Assembly: GCF_964204865.1 (NCBI RefSeq)
Contig: NC_135262.1
Location: 12,276,001-12,340,000, forward strand
DNA: 64,000 nucleotides
Reading direction: 5' to 3'
Source of the DNA: Styela clava
Lineage: Eukaryota > Chordata > Ascidiacea > Stolidobranchia > Styelidae
Position numbers and translations under genes: made by a program. Below the pieces are notes generated by a model. The model ran no database searches. It worked only from the letters and a program-made list of their open reading frames with translations, and had not been told where the DNA came from. Positions 49,543-62,800 of this stretch are shown here, piece after piece (position 1 is the stretch's first letter; each line of letters starts with the position of its first letter).

Positions 49543-50048
49543 CAGTGTTTTTCAACCTTTTTTTTATCGTGGTATGCCTTTTACAAATTTTCAAGAATTT
49601 TGTATAGGCTTACCTTACCAATAACACTTGAATAAACAATAAATTTTAATCACATATTGTACTGCAATATCATTATGCAATCTAATAGGCCAGTGTCCGC
49701 AAGTTATAAATTTGACTGATGGCCTTAGCGTCAACGGGAATAATGTTCAACGTAAATCAAACGAAGTGCATAGCAGCCGAAATCACCAACCCAGACGCGT
49801 GACCGCATTATCTATATAATTTGTGATGTAACAATGTGTTCACTTTCTTAGATTTAATGGCATTTTATATTTCATGTGTGCCGCGTTTGTATTGTTGTCT
49901 CCGATTGAATATTTTATAATTTATTATATTAGAGTTTAGAATCCCTGACTTAGGCTGTACACCCTTCGTATACCCTTTACCTGTTGTAAACCAAACTTAT
50001 GATTCGGTATACACGTGGGTGTACCGTATACCCGGTTGAAGAGCACTG
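49543..50048. mobile_element. hAT-like non-autonomous element
   Basis: The left end CAGTGTTTTTCAACC and right end GGTTGAAGAGCACTG are inverted with few mismatches, and subterminal sequence is partly inverted as well (GGTATGCC against GGGTGTACC). No target duplication could be matched. Confidence 0.55.
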
Positions 50049-50236
50049 CGTGACTAGACTAATAAATTAAAAATATACCTGTTAAAAATTTTATGAACTA
50101 ACATCTTTGGATAACTTATGTTAAGCACATTTTGCACTTTTAGGAAATTGAGGTTTTATAAATATTATGCTGTGATGAATTCATTTTATATATACATAAT
50201 CTTGTTTTCAACGGGGGGTTAATAGTATCTTAAGCT

Positions 50237-53084
50237 TCAGTTACCCTTCTTTCCTGTTTCTTTGAAGAAATTGCTGATGAGTGACATCACTGTCGCCATA
50301 AAAGCCATACCGAATAAAATCCAAAAATAAACCATGATACGATAAATCGGAATGTATTTTGTGCTTGGATCGGTTCCTGAACAAGGAAACTCAATTAAAA
50401 TCATACACAAATCATCAATTATGTTATCAATTATGGTAGTCTGAACATGTTTACCAGTTTTTAGTCGCCCACTCGTGAAACACTCTCAAAATAAGTATAA
50501 ATAATTGGGTAACAATGGTACCTGTGGTTGAGTGTAGAAATAAATTTTCTGGGGTCAAAGGTTAGAGAAACATCCAATGGGTGGCGTGAACTAATTTAGG
50601 CAGAAAACTATTGACTATATAAATAAAATAGGCAGAGTATGAACAATAAATATAATTCACCTGCAACAATGTCTCCAAATCCGATAGTTGTTATTGATAT
50701 GAAGGAGTAGTAAAGAGCATCTTCGTAGCTCCAAGGTTCAAATGAAACAAAAAGAATTGATGGAATCAGTAGACAAAGAACAGCGTACATCAGAGATATA
50801 ACAGTGATAAGAAGAACTTTGCTAACCCAAGTCCGAGTTGCCTATATTTTAAAATACCAATACATAAGTTCGAACCAATTCCTACACCGCATATAAAATA
50901 GTTTTATAAAGTGATAATTCACTAATAAAAGTCATAAATAAATAGCATGCGTCAGAACTAACACTTAGACTGCCTAATAAATTGATATTTGGTTTCATTT
51001 TGAAAGATTATGATCTATAAATTGTTAAATGAACGAGACAATAATTCTAGTCCAAAATTGACAAAAATTTACCAAATAAATATTTCACACCAATAGATTA
51101 ACAAAATATCCTTTGTGAGATGTTTGTATTTTGTATTCTTTGTACCTTTCCATTTATTCTTGTTTCTAGTTTCAATACCAGTCCTGCTATCTTTCCACCA
51201 AGTCCAGTGAACATGATAGTAAATAAAGGAATTCCTATAAGTGCATAGATAATGCAAATTGCTCGACCCAGATGCGATTTTGGGTACAGATGACCATAAC
51301 CTGAAAAAGAAAATTTGGAATGCCGTATTCTGCTGATGAATAATTTAGATTAATTAAGAATTACGCAATGGACATGACGCGGGGGTAAATGATAGTCTTC
51401 TTAACGTAACGAAATGTAAAAATAATATCTTGAAAAATGAGAGAGAAATAAAATAATGGACGCCGAGATGGTGTTGTAGTTAAACGTATATTTGCTGATA
51501 TCGCAACTGTAGTCGTACTTTTGAATATTTTGTGTTCCGAGAGACTAATTTTCAAATTTGCATATCTCAATGTCAAACTTAGAGTCGGAATTGTTCTTTC
51601 AAACAGTGTGAGGTTATTTTCATGCTCAAATTCAATATTTTCATGAGTAAATCTGGCAATCAAAAGTCGAGTTTTGTATTAGATTTCCGATAGTAGCAAT
51701 GGGAAAGAAACTTTTTCAAACTAATTTGACAGAAACCATTACGGAACGGGGCAACAGAAACCAATCAATATTAATTAATTAACATACCAATTGTAGTTAC
51801 TACAGTTCCAGCGAAAAACACCGATGCCTCAAAATGCCAGTTGTTGACGCACGTTGAAGTCATTGTGGTAAAATCAAATATAAACCCATATTTCTCCGCG
51901 TTCGAAATTTCCTAAATGATATGAAATAAATGAGTCAAACTACGTGCTTTTTGCATAAAATTCACACCGGTAAAGAAATAAAATGCATATAATAATATAT
52001 GACCAAAATATAATAATTCATTTTCAGCTCAACTCCAGACAGTGTACTTTTAATAATAGAAATGCATATTACGGACGCAAGTTAGGATGGCGCCATGCTA
52101 GATAATCTAACTTTAGTTGTTACAAGTAATGAAGTGCGACAGCAACATACTCGAAGCCACTTTGAATGGATGGGAAATCCTATTAATAAATAATGCCCAA
52201 ATATATTCTATATTTCCCCGACTAGCTTGTTAGTCACCTTTAGCATTCTTCTTATTGGGGAAGCACTTGCAATCTTCTTCAATGATCACCAAAGTAAGCA
52301 AAATGATAAAATAGTATATATATTGTTTTTATGTTACAAATTGTTGAATTTTATCATTGTTGGCAACAATTCTTTACTAAATCATCTTCATGAATTGACA
52401 TTTATTCAGTTTTGAATTGTTTTTTGCGGAATTACTAGTATTATCTACTTGGGATAAAAAGTTAAATTAGGTATGATATTTGTACAATGTTTACTATTAT
52501 ACATGGCACTGAAGGTTTGTCGCCATATTCGTCAGGGCACTGATTCCAATACGTTTAGCCTATTTCAGACGAACTATTTTTAGTCATGATTAAATTGTCG
52601 TCTGATATGTCTACCCATTTGCGCCGCCAAAACATTGATTTGTTCAATGGGTAGATTCAGTGCCTAATAAACTACTAATTAGTTTCAATAAACCAAAATG
52701 GGAAATTCTGTTTGAAAATTTGTCTTGTCATTTGAGATTTGCCATCTAACATTAGTTTACACTGCATTCTGCTTATGACAAATTATATTTCGGAGAAGAT
52801 GCATACACCTAGTATACTAAAGTATTGTAAAATAACAACAGAAGAGAAACCATGTATAAAGTATTTGCATTTTATGAATTTACCTGTGTGAGATCCAGTA
52901 GAGATGTGATGGGTATAGCTGATTTATTCATGTCAACTTCGAAGATTATATTTTCTATTGTGTGGGTGGTTTCTTCGCATTTTTGAGCGTCGTAATTCCC
53001 TTCAACGATCATAAAAATTATCCCACCAACTATAAGATAAATAAAATAACATATGACAAGTCCAAGCAAAATTTTCCAATTCAT
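50237..53084 (-). CDS. KCNK: Two-pore-domain potassium channel (K2P)
   Basis: Five exons in phase: 52884-53084, 51788-51911, 51146-51300, 50661-50841 and 50237-50376, for 266 aa. K2P channels carry background K+ current as dimers in the plasma membrane. Residues 4-27 are TM1, followed by an extracellular cap with an N53-K-S sequon. The first pore loop has the filter TTIGYG (106-111), interrupted by the exon 2/3 junction. TM2 is CIIYALIGIPLFTIMF. TM3 lies around VLLITVISLMYAVLCLLI, the second filter is TTIGFGD (214-216), and TM4 is IMVYFWILFGMAFMATVMSL. The tail is only about a dozen residues (NFFKETGKKGN), much shorter than in most K2Ps. The GYGH/GFGD pair and the GIPL segment suggest the TWIK/TREK/TALK side of the family; the subfamily is not resolved. 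Confidence 0.93.
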
Positions 53085-55274
53085 TTCAAATCAGATAGTG
53101 TTTTATTCAAGCTTCAAAACTAACAAAAAAAATGGAAATTAATTTAAAAATCGTCCAAATATGATCGTATTTTGTTTGGACTTTCCACTCGGATATAATG
53201 TATAGGTTTACAACGTATATTCTGTCTTACTCTGACTATGTCAATATTTTGTCAGTCTCGCTCTGTTTCTGTTACTCTCAATGTTGTCTGTCTACAGTAA
53301 GATATTCAGCATATTTCTCAGATGTGCAATCAATAGTCATTAGTCAGTCAGACATCTAAATTGAGAAGCCGTGTCAGAAACGATGATGATAATGCGTTTG
53401 CTCGACCGCAACGTTGAAATTCACTCACTCTTGTCTTTATCTATTGGACGACACGCGGTGACAGTAATTCTGATTCTACTCAAAAAATTCAAGTAAAATC
53501 TACCGACGTTTTGTTACGCGTGAGCCCGTATAAGGGAATTACAAAGGTATTTAACGTTAAGGGTAAAATAATACTATATGAAAGGATCTTTGATAAATAT
53601 TCTCTTATTTACTTATAAAACTATCCGGAATTCATCACAGTTGCGGAAGAAATAAATAAATCAGTTGTATCATTCTCATCTTCAAACAGGAAGGAAACAT
53701 ATATTATTCATTTAAGCTCAAATATGAAATTACTAATCTTGATTCTTCTTTTGAGTCAACGGAAAAAACGAATGCTTCCGAGATTGACTGTCACTGGCAC
53801 TATATTTGTAGAGTAGATAGTAAATATACCTTTGAACGATATATATGCTCTCTATTTGCACATAATGTTGGATGTCTTGTACGCATTTAAAGGAAAATCT
53901 AACAATCTGATATACACTTCAGTACGATACATTCCAATTGCGAGTACACATATCATCGTATTTAAAATACTGATCACAATTTTAGTCATATCGTGAAGTT
54001 ACCCCAGCATAACTAATCCACTATAACAAATAAAAACCAACTTCCAAAACTCCAGTATTTTGTGAGCACTGGAACGTCTAGTGGTAAAAAATTGTTCTTA
54101 TTCTCTTCATACCACGAGCAAGTTTCAAAACAGACTTTATTCGAAAGTCTTTAATGCACCGTCATCGATCAGTGGGTTTAGAATCGATCAATGTTTTTTT
54201 TTCAAATATGCGCCGAATATAATCTGTTTTTTGCAAATGAGACAACCAAAACAAGCTATAGCACAATCTCAGCTAGCTATAACAGAATATAAAAAATCAG
54301 AATATAGAAAATACAATTCCGAATATATGACGATTTATAGATTTCAAAGCATAACGTCATCGGTGTTATACTCCTCGTTCAAATATATTCGTACCATACC
54401 ATTTATAAAACAAGTACTAAATAGTACTTTTGTTAGTTTAATAATGTTTACCCTCTTTAAATAAACGCCATAGGTGTTGACGACGTGATATATTTATCAG
54501 CGGGGTTTACATTTCTCACTACATGCCCTCATTATAAAAATTCTTTTTCGTTAGCTTTAACTTTATGAATTTAACTTTCGCATCTATAAAAATTGCAAGC
54601 ATTGTTTCGCAATTGCGCTATTTGTATTGTACGGTATATTTATGTCTAGCTTCAACATCCACTTGGGAACGTTCCTGTAATTCTTTCTGCCTGGTAATCC
54701 AACTCATTAGTCGCCAAACATAATGCTTTGACTTCTTAACTTTGTTGAATGCTTTCAATAACAGCTTTTATTATACCGATGTCAATTCATAGTCTACAAA
54801 TCTATTTGGCTGCTGAAATTTCATTTAACCGTTAACTAACCGCTTCACTACATATCGAAAACAATTATAAAATTTCTTTTATTATTTTCTTTTCTTTTTC
54901 TGCCACGTTTGATGATATGTATTATGAATAGATATAACCAATATAAATCATTTTGCTTGGCATTTGTGAAGGTAACGAATGTCGGTTAGGATTCTTTGTC
55001 TAATTCAGTTTTCAACACACGTGCCTATAAAATATTTATTGTGCTGTAATTGTTTGTATAAGGTAATTTTGTCTAGGTATAGTTTTACATATCTATCTGA
55101 ATTTATACATAGTTTAGATTAGAACAAACAGCTGAAAAATTCATATACCATGCTTTATAGAAATACGGCGTATTTATAGGCATCTGGATGTAAACACAGC
55201 TTACACAAGCAGTTACTTATATGCAAAGAGCTATTCCTATTTTGAAAAAACCGGACAATTTGCGTTTCGTCATT

Positions 55275-55395
55275 GCCTACCCAATTCATTACACTCAGGT
55301 TAAGATGGTGGGAATGGGATTCGAACCCGAGATTTTATTCTGCAATGCCATTATAGGTAAAACTAACAATTCAACCATTAAGCGACTGTGACCAT
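55275..55395 (-). repeat. tRNA-derived SINE, copy C
   Basis: The minus strand reads CAGTCGCTTAATGGTTGAAT (A-box region), then a perfect B box CGGGTTCGAATCCC (55317-55330) and CTGAGTGTAATGAATTGGGT. It is the best-preserved head of the three family members. Confidence 0.65.
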
Positions 55396-58324
55396 CCAAG
55401 CTGGTAAATATTACAATAGGATTTGATGTGAATACATAAAAAAATTGTAAATATTTTTTATAAAAAAAAACACTTTTAATCAAAATCCCTAAGAAGATTA
55501 AATCTTACTCATTCTCTGAAATTGCAATTTTTTTTTATTAATTTAATAATTTTAAACTAAAATTCAAAACTACAATGAGCTTTGATAAAATGTTGCTCTA
55601 GTTTTCTCTTAATTAAACAATACAAAATTCTACATAAGAAATGAATAATGCAGCTGCTCTGTTTTGTTCTTTAAACATTAGGGAAACCTAGCCATATTTT
55701 ATTCATTTGAGCTCAAATATAAAATTGCTACTTTTTATATCTCAATAAAAAAGCTAAGTTTACGTCTGCTGTCATTGTCTTTATATTTGTAGATTAGAAG
55801 AACCTTTCATACTTTTTCACACATTTTAAAAAGCTTGGAAAGTTGACCACTAGTCAAATAGAAATTCAGAGCAAAGCTTCTATTTCTTGTCAATATAGGC
55901 TTTCTTTGAGCATATTATCGTTGTATACAAAATCTACTTAAGGACTTGTGAGTGTAGTGGGCTTGGCTTGAGAACTCAGCTTCCGACATATACTGGTATT
56001 ACGACTTGAATCTAAACTCGAGTGTTATAATTTTGCACTCAAAGTTGAGTGATTTGCTGTTCTTTCATAGCTGCAATGAAGCTAGTTTATTGCTCTGGGT
56101 GATTTGGGGATGAATGAGGACTAACACTGGGACATATTTTAGAAAATAAAATTATTCTATTATGTAAACGTTTTCATTAGTTTACGCCACAATGCGGGAG
56201 TATTTTAGGGCTTATGTTGTATGCAAATGATGCAGACCCAATGCCGAACCATTGTTTTATTACATCACAGTGCTTACCTTGGCCCCGCTATGTCACGGTT
56301 GTATTTGAAACGCAATGCCTACATTAGCTAGACTACTTACTACGGTTTTATTACTACACAGTGCCTGCCACGATCAATCGTTTTAACTACAGCGTGAGAA
56401 ACGACGCTGAAAACTGGCATGGCGGTCAGTCCTGAGCTGAGCCATGAAGGTTTGTCTTTGTTGGACTTGTGTTTTGAGCTATGACTGTGGAGTCGGAGTT
56501 TGGCAATTTTTCACTGAAGCCAGAGTCATATTTTCCAACTGTCCGAAGTCATTTTGAATTCTCGAGTGTCCGATTTGGAATTTTGTACTTTTCAATGATG
56601 ATGATGAGGGACAAAATCTTCTCAAAAAGGAATTAAGTATTTTGAGCATTTTTAACAATATATCGCCCTGCTTACGAGTGCGAAGCTGAAGTCGACAATT
56701 TTTACAACCCGGAGTTGGAAAAAACAAATTTTTCCTAATCCGGATTCAATTTACCGATCTTAAGATCGATAAGTAAAAACACAGAAGATCAGATAAGGGA
56801 AATTCTATTTTTGGTAATACAACATACCCTGGATTTAAAATGGATGGTTAATAGTTACCGATATTATAACTGTTTTCTTACAATAATGTACACGAGACCC
56901 ACCTTCGGAGCACCTCACATTATTGTGAAAGATGCGCGGCTTCACAGGTAATACGTGACGCTATTACGCTTTGGTTTTTCTCGCCCTTCCCCGTTCCACG
57001 TTACGCCCTATTATTATCACAGGTATTCTCACTTTTGCACAACCTAATTCATTTTTGTTACAATTTAATATGTTTCTCCCATTGCCAAAATCATTCAATG
57101 GTGTAATTCTCAGCACTAGCGAACGAAATGAAGGAGGCAAACGAACCGTATTTCATCATAACAATTCATTATTATCGCCAAAACACTAAATAGGTTTAAA
57201 GTTGATTTATAAACAATTTTATTTTCACGTTAGGAATTTCGTGCAAGGCCCGATAATAATTTGATGGCAAAGATCGTAGCATTTACTATGTCGAAACGCT
57301 TATTCGACTTTTCAGACCGCAGAAACTATCCGAAAAATAACCGTTTTTGTGTTCGAGATATGAAATAATCGTCAATTCCACCATGCTTTCGTGAAATAGT
57401 GCAATTTAATAAATTTAATGACGTTTTTACTATTGAGTTTCATTGCATCGGTGTTTATGCTACCACGCGTTTCGCCAGATTACCGGCATGATTACAGATC
57501 GCAAGGGTGGGTAAAATAGAATATTTAAATCGAATCGAATAATTAGAATAATTTTAACGAATTTTCGAATATCGGGTATTTTTAATACACATACAACGGA
57601 TATCCAGAATGCTAGGCATTCTAATGTTGGTGAGCTATTTCCGGCCGTCCACTCTTTTTATACAAGGACTACTTCCTACGCAACGTTTGGTTTTTATATT
57701 CCAGAGAGAACTATGCGTTCATGGGGGCGACATATTTTAAAGACGGCTATTAAAGAGTGAATCCGGGATTTTATTTCGATATTTATTGTTCACGCCTGTT
57801 TTGATCTTTCTCCCCACCGATAGTAAATTAACTGTCCCAATTTTAAGCTAACAATATTATCATTTCTGACGTTGAAATGCGGATATTTATAGTGAGGATA
57901 GTTGACCTTCTTGTGATATTACTTTCCTATTGTGTCTGTTTTATTTTCGTATTAAATAGTGAACAAAAAACCCTGCAAGGTCATTGCGTGAATCCTGAAT
58001 GTTATTTTGATTTTAAATAATACTTCAATAAATCGGCAATTATGGCAAGTCTACTAGTCAAATAATAATTCCTTGGTCAAATTTAGGAAAAATTTTGCAC
58101 AATAATTTGTTACCTTGTTTGGCATTTTCAATTTCACGAAACGGGGTTGGCGCGCATTGTGCAAAACTTAGAATTAAAACAATACCCAAATACCTGAAAT
58201 ACGACTCCTCAAATTTGTCGTTTCTGTTTGTTAGCAAGAGCCGTGGGTAATTCTTGTGGAATTTAAAGGATTTGAAATTGGAATCATTTGAAATAAATTC
58301 AAAAATGAAATATTCTCGCGGCAC

Positions 58325-58381
58325 ATCAAAATCTTTTTGCGGCACACTAATGTGGCACGGCACCCTGGTTGGGAACCACTG
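58325..58381 (+). mobile_element. hAT right terminus
   Basis: The sequence ends GGCACGGCACCCTGGTTGGG then AACCACTG at 58381, the inverse of a CAGTGGTTCCCAACC terminus. The matching left end was not found. Confidence 0.5.
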
Positions 58382-58659
58382 CTCTATGTCCTTTATTTTC
58401 TGTTACGTAGTGTTTGCCTCTATTGTCACGTAACAACAGAGGTAGACACAGCTTTATGCAATTTTGGAAGCTGCAGTTTCTTTATCTGCTGAACTGAGTT
58501 TAGCGAACATGAGAATGATTTTTTCAGTATTTCAAAGGAAAATTGGGCAGAGATGGGGAAGAAGAGTTGACATTGCCTTCACTCTTTAGGCCTATATATT
58601 TAAAAAGCATAAAGTACACATAAACGATCACAAAATTGGGTTTAACTTGAAGGCAGCAA

Positions 58660-58739
58660 TTTTTGTTTCGGGTGAGGGTGCCGTGTGTTTTGTCCCTGAT
58701 AATTTGGCGCTGCATGAACAAAAAGTCTGGGAACCGCTG
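58660..58739 (+). mobile_element. hAT right terminus, second element
   Basis: It ends AAAAGTCTGGGAACCGCTG at 58739 with a subterminal GGTGCCGTG block. It is a diverged relative of the terminus at 58381, and no left end was identified. Confidence 0.4.
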
Positions 58740-59098
58740 TCGTAAACAGAGAATGACTTATTACTTATCGATTTTAATCGGTAAGTATGTTGATAGGTAT
58801 TTGTCTGTTTGTCTGTTAGATGTTCGCGATATCTCACGAAAGCAAGATTGAATCTGCTAAAGATTTTGCATGTACATTCATTATAAGTCGTACCAGTAGC
58901 CTATTGATTTTGGATGAATTTTGTCGTATAATTAGCGAGTTATTGATTAATTAGTGATGGGACACAAGGTGACACTATGGAGTAAGAGGGTTGTTTTGGG
59001 GGATCCCCTAACTTTCGATCGATAAGTCTTCGGTCTCTGACCGATATTCTCGTTTCTCAGTTGCTGCCGTGACTCTGATGGTGATGCTTTTCTTACAG

Positions 59099-59416
59099 TG
59101 AGCGCTCTTGCGAAAGAGAATTGAAGAGAAACGCTACCCTGTGCATTTGCCCTATATGTCGAGTAGCCACCCAACACATTTCAGAAAGGCGAAACCATTT
59201 GAGGCAGATGAGCGATGGATGGCAATTTTTTCGTACATATTGTGGTGGTGCTTTTTTCGCTTCTTCTATATTGAGCGCCTTTGTAAAAGATAATTGAATA
59301 GATACGCTTGGCTGAGCATGTGCGTTATATATCAAGTTGCAACACAACAGGTTGCCAGGTGAAATCATTTGAGGCAGACGGGGGGTTAATGGAAATATTT
59401 TTGTACAATATTGTGC
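59099..59416. repeat. Two-copy tandem repeat, period ~173 bp
   Basis: Blocks 59099-59242 and 59272-59416 share TGAGCGCT/CTTTGTAAAAGA-type starts, ACACAACA/CAACACATT, the block CATTTGAGGCAGA and the end GTACAATATTGTG-like. Divergence is considerable. No protein is supported in either copy. Confidence 0.6.
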
Positions 59417-59817
59417 CAGCGGCATCCAACGAGTCGGGTATATTCGTACACTTTATATCAACTGCATCGAAAGGCATGACCGCATATGAATATTGAGTTG
59501 ACTATACATGCCTATGACATTGGGTATGTATGTAGGCCTACATTACTTGAATGGCTGTATATTTATATTGAATTGGCTGATTACAATCACTAATACTTTT
59601 ATATTTTCCATTTCGTTTTTATATTACACATGCAGATCTCACAGACCTACCTCCAAAATCACCACTGGGGTTTGGTAACCACTGCCATAAATCTAAAATC
59701 CTTCGCGTATTCAAGATTTCCCTATTTTGACTACGAAGAAAAAAAGACGGTCTTTACAAGGTTTTGATTTTGTTGATTTATTTCCCCAAAACATGGAGGT
59801 TTCAAAGTACGCAATGC

Positions 59818-62800
59818 TTATGCACCATAACCGTCGATTGCGTGAATAGGTTCCTGAATTGCATCAAGGTAGCAGACGCCGCCAAAATCACAACTCGATG
59901 CTGAGGGTATTGCATTATAATATGCTGCAAAAACAGCCCCTGCACCTTGCCTCAAGCGATTGTTATCACATGAGTATGGATCAACATTGCAGCAAGCTTG
60001 AACGTCGGCAGCATCACTACACTCTGGATCGACCTGAAAAATATCAATATGGAACAAAGCGTAAGACTTAGACTACATCACTGTTGATGATGGCTAATAA
60101 TGCCTTGTCGAGTAACGTCCCTAATAATTGATTGTGCTATCTGTCTTGTTCTAACGTGTCGCAGTTGCGTCACTCGCTAGTATGTTCTGTTGCTGTAGAC
60201 ATCTTATGTTGTGTGTTATGCTGGTGTAATGAAGAAGTGTAAGCGTATTCAGTTGAACCCTTATTCTATAATAGCTTGGGTGTAGAACTTAACATATAAC
60301 CAAGACATTATTAACAATCACTCTCTCATAAGTTCTTCTAGAATCTAGAGTTTGAACATTTGAGAATAATTGAAAGTGTCGTCTCCTGCGATGAAATATA
60401 CTTACATTTGCGTAGGTGTTGTCACTGCTGCATGCCCATAACATACTGCCGCAAATGTCAGCATTGTTTGCGTCGTCTTTGATACGGCATTCGGGATTTG
60501 GTGCATAACCATCATGTAACACATATTTGCGCATAGCCGTACCGCCGAAGTTGCATGAATCTCCATCGTTTATTTGTTCGTCGTATGCAGCGAATACTTC
60601 GGTTGCCAACGCTAAAATAAATTTTGATTCGGGTAAGACGTAAACTCAATATTGTCACTTTATAGCTACCCATTTCCATACAACGCTGTGTGAACCATAT
60701 TTTCATCAGGCACGAAGATTCTGATTTCAATAATGCTGTTATAAAAATATTCTATTATGCGGCTTGGTTTTATTTACTTACTTTGTACTCTAGTAATTTC
60801 ACAGCTTCTTGTCGCGCAGCAATTCAATAGTTCGGAAGTACATTGGGCACTTACATCAGCCTCCAATTGATTATAACAAGCCCATTCCACGTTTCCACAT
60901 ATATCGCCGTAAGACGCTGTAGGCTTGACACCACATTTGAATGTCGATATGTCCTAAAAGTATCGTTTGAAAAAATCATTAATTTCTGAACCAATTGCTA
61001 TGAAATATTCAGCGGGGAAAGATTGTATTTTTCGCTAGAAGTCTATCACTTTTTTTATTTAAAAAAATTCTGCGGGTTCTATGAGATTCGTTTTTGTTGT
61101 GCGATGACGTCATTAAAAATTTCACACCTTGTGGCGGTTTCACTTTCCGATTGTTGCGTTCTGGTAGTCAGTCAAAGTCGGGAAGGCTACGGTATCGGTA
61201 CTGTAAAAGGTTTTATACTCGCATTGCTTCCTTTTGGCCATATATTTGAGCAGTGTTTCTTGTTTTTAAAAGTCAGGAAGTAAATTTAATTTTTTTCACA
61301 GAGATAGTCACACAGTCCCGATCCGAGTAAAGCTATATAAAGCATTATCTAAACAGTTACGGCTTACAAACCTCTAGTGGATAAGCTCGTACGTAGTCGA
61401 CCTTCATTTCAGCATCCGGATAATTCCAGGTAGTGGTTGGTGTTGGATCCGTAACGTAATGTCCCCCAACAGCAACATTAAGAATTATGTAAAAGTATTG
61501 ATTGAAAGGATCACCTATAAAAAATTACTGTAAATAATCACAAATGTTTAAATGTCGGTGACATATGTGTGATAGTGAACAGAGAAAAATATAATATATA
61601 CCTGTTTTAGTCTATTAAAACGAAGTAAGATATTTTTTTCCAATTTCAAAATGGTTTTGAATAGGCTATTATTATATTAGGCTATCCTACACTTCACACT
61701 TAGTAATGCTTGAGTTCCGACTATTTGGTGACTGGTGATGACATTATTTATTTGGTCAAAAATTTCAATCTGACCTTTATTTCCGTACATCCATCCTACT
61801 TGTCTGTCAAGATTGTGCATATGATAAGGCTTGCCATCCAAGCTGTATACCTACGAATTCAATTCAGAGTTAGTAGATCACCGTGATACGTTACCTTAAT
61901 TCATGTCATTGCCCTAACTTAATTGCAAATAATTTGAATATGGCTACAGATACTAAAAAAATTTATAAGATCTTAACGCGCGTCTATTGAAACAAAAATA
62001 TTTTAAACCCAAAATCGGGGGCATGTGACCCACCTTGATGCAACTTAGTACTCGGATGATCATTCGTGAGTATTACGGTAGCATATGAAGTTTTTAACAA
62101 AAGTATATCTAGACAATTTTCAAACCAACTTTTAATATGCCAATAGTATTCTCCCGATGGAAAAAATCAAGTAGAGGCAAAATGTGAGGGTAGCTCAAAA
62201 TAGCTTTGATTTGAAAATCAATGCGGTAATTGCAGCATAAGTATTTGTCCTAATTTTCTATACGCACGACGGTTCATTAGAAAATGTTCCACATTCTCTT
62301 AAACATTACTAAAATCGAAATGGCCAGTATTATGATACCCCATTCCAGTGGCTCTTAACCTTTCCGAGCCTGCTGAACCCCTGCGCCATTTGGCATGCTC
62401 CCGCCGAACCTCATCGTACTGAACGGTTAAAATTAGGAGCCCAATTCTAACTTTATAAAAAAGAAGCTAATTTCGTGCAAGGTTATAAAAAATGAACATT
62501 ATGGAAGAATCTCAGATACCAATACCACGTGCGGAAATAGCTATTGGCTTGTCACAATAGTGTCGGCGGCGGGGAAAAAGATGTGTTTTGTTGTATAACC
62601 TTATTGGGTGAAATGGCAAAAATGGATAAAAAATTAGCAACTTTGAAAATCCAAGATATGATTATATGCCTCAAAAACGTTGGTAGCTAAAGTCAGTCGT
62701 TTCTTAAACTTCAAACTACATTGAAATGCGTATAAAGCTTTTGACAATTGTTTTATTTTACAGAAATAGAGATATGATACGGTACGGATGACGATAATTT

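Larger units (their letters stand above)
47982..50236. other. Spacer between speriolin and K2P gene
   Basis: This spacer holds a fold-back half-copy, a MITE and a hAT-like element, described separately. The genes on both sides end here (convergent). No further exon was seen. Confidence 0.45.
53085..59817. other. 6.7 kb intergenic stretch
   Basis: I find no gene with splice or domain support. The stretch contains SINE copy C, two hAT right ends, a two-copy tandem repeat, and two related blocks of unknown type (about 53690-53820 and 55680-55800, both with CATTTAAGCTCAAATAT-like sequence). A 127-codon frame at 54081-54464 looks like chance. Confidence 0.45.

Noticed and set aside
54081-54464. 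127-codon plus-strand open frame
   Set aside because: AT-biased composition, no domain, no splice context and no paralogue; probably chance.
55313-55390. Possible tRNA gene because of a perfect B box
   Set aside because: The A-box spacing and the lack of a foldable acceptor stem, plus two relatives with the same tail, make it a SINE.
56971-57189. 72-codon plus-strand frame
   Set aside because: No motif or context, in a region littered with repeat ends.
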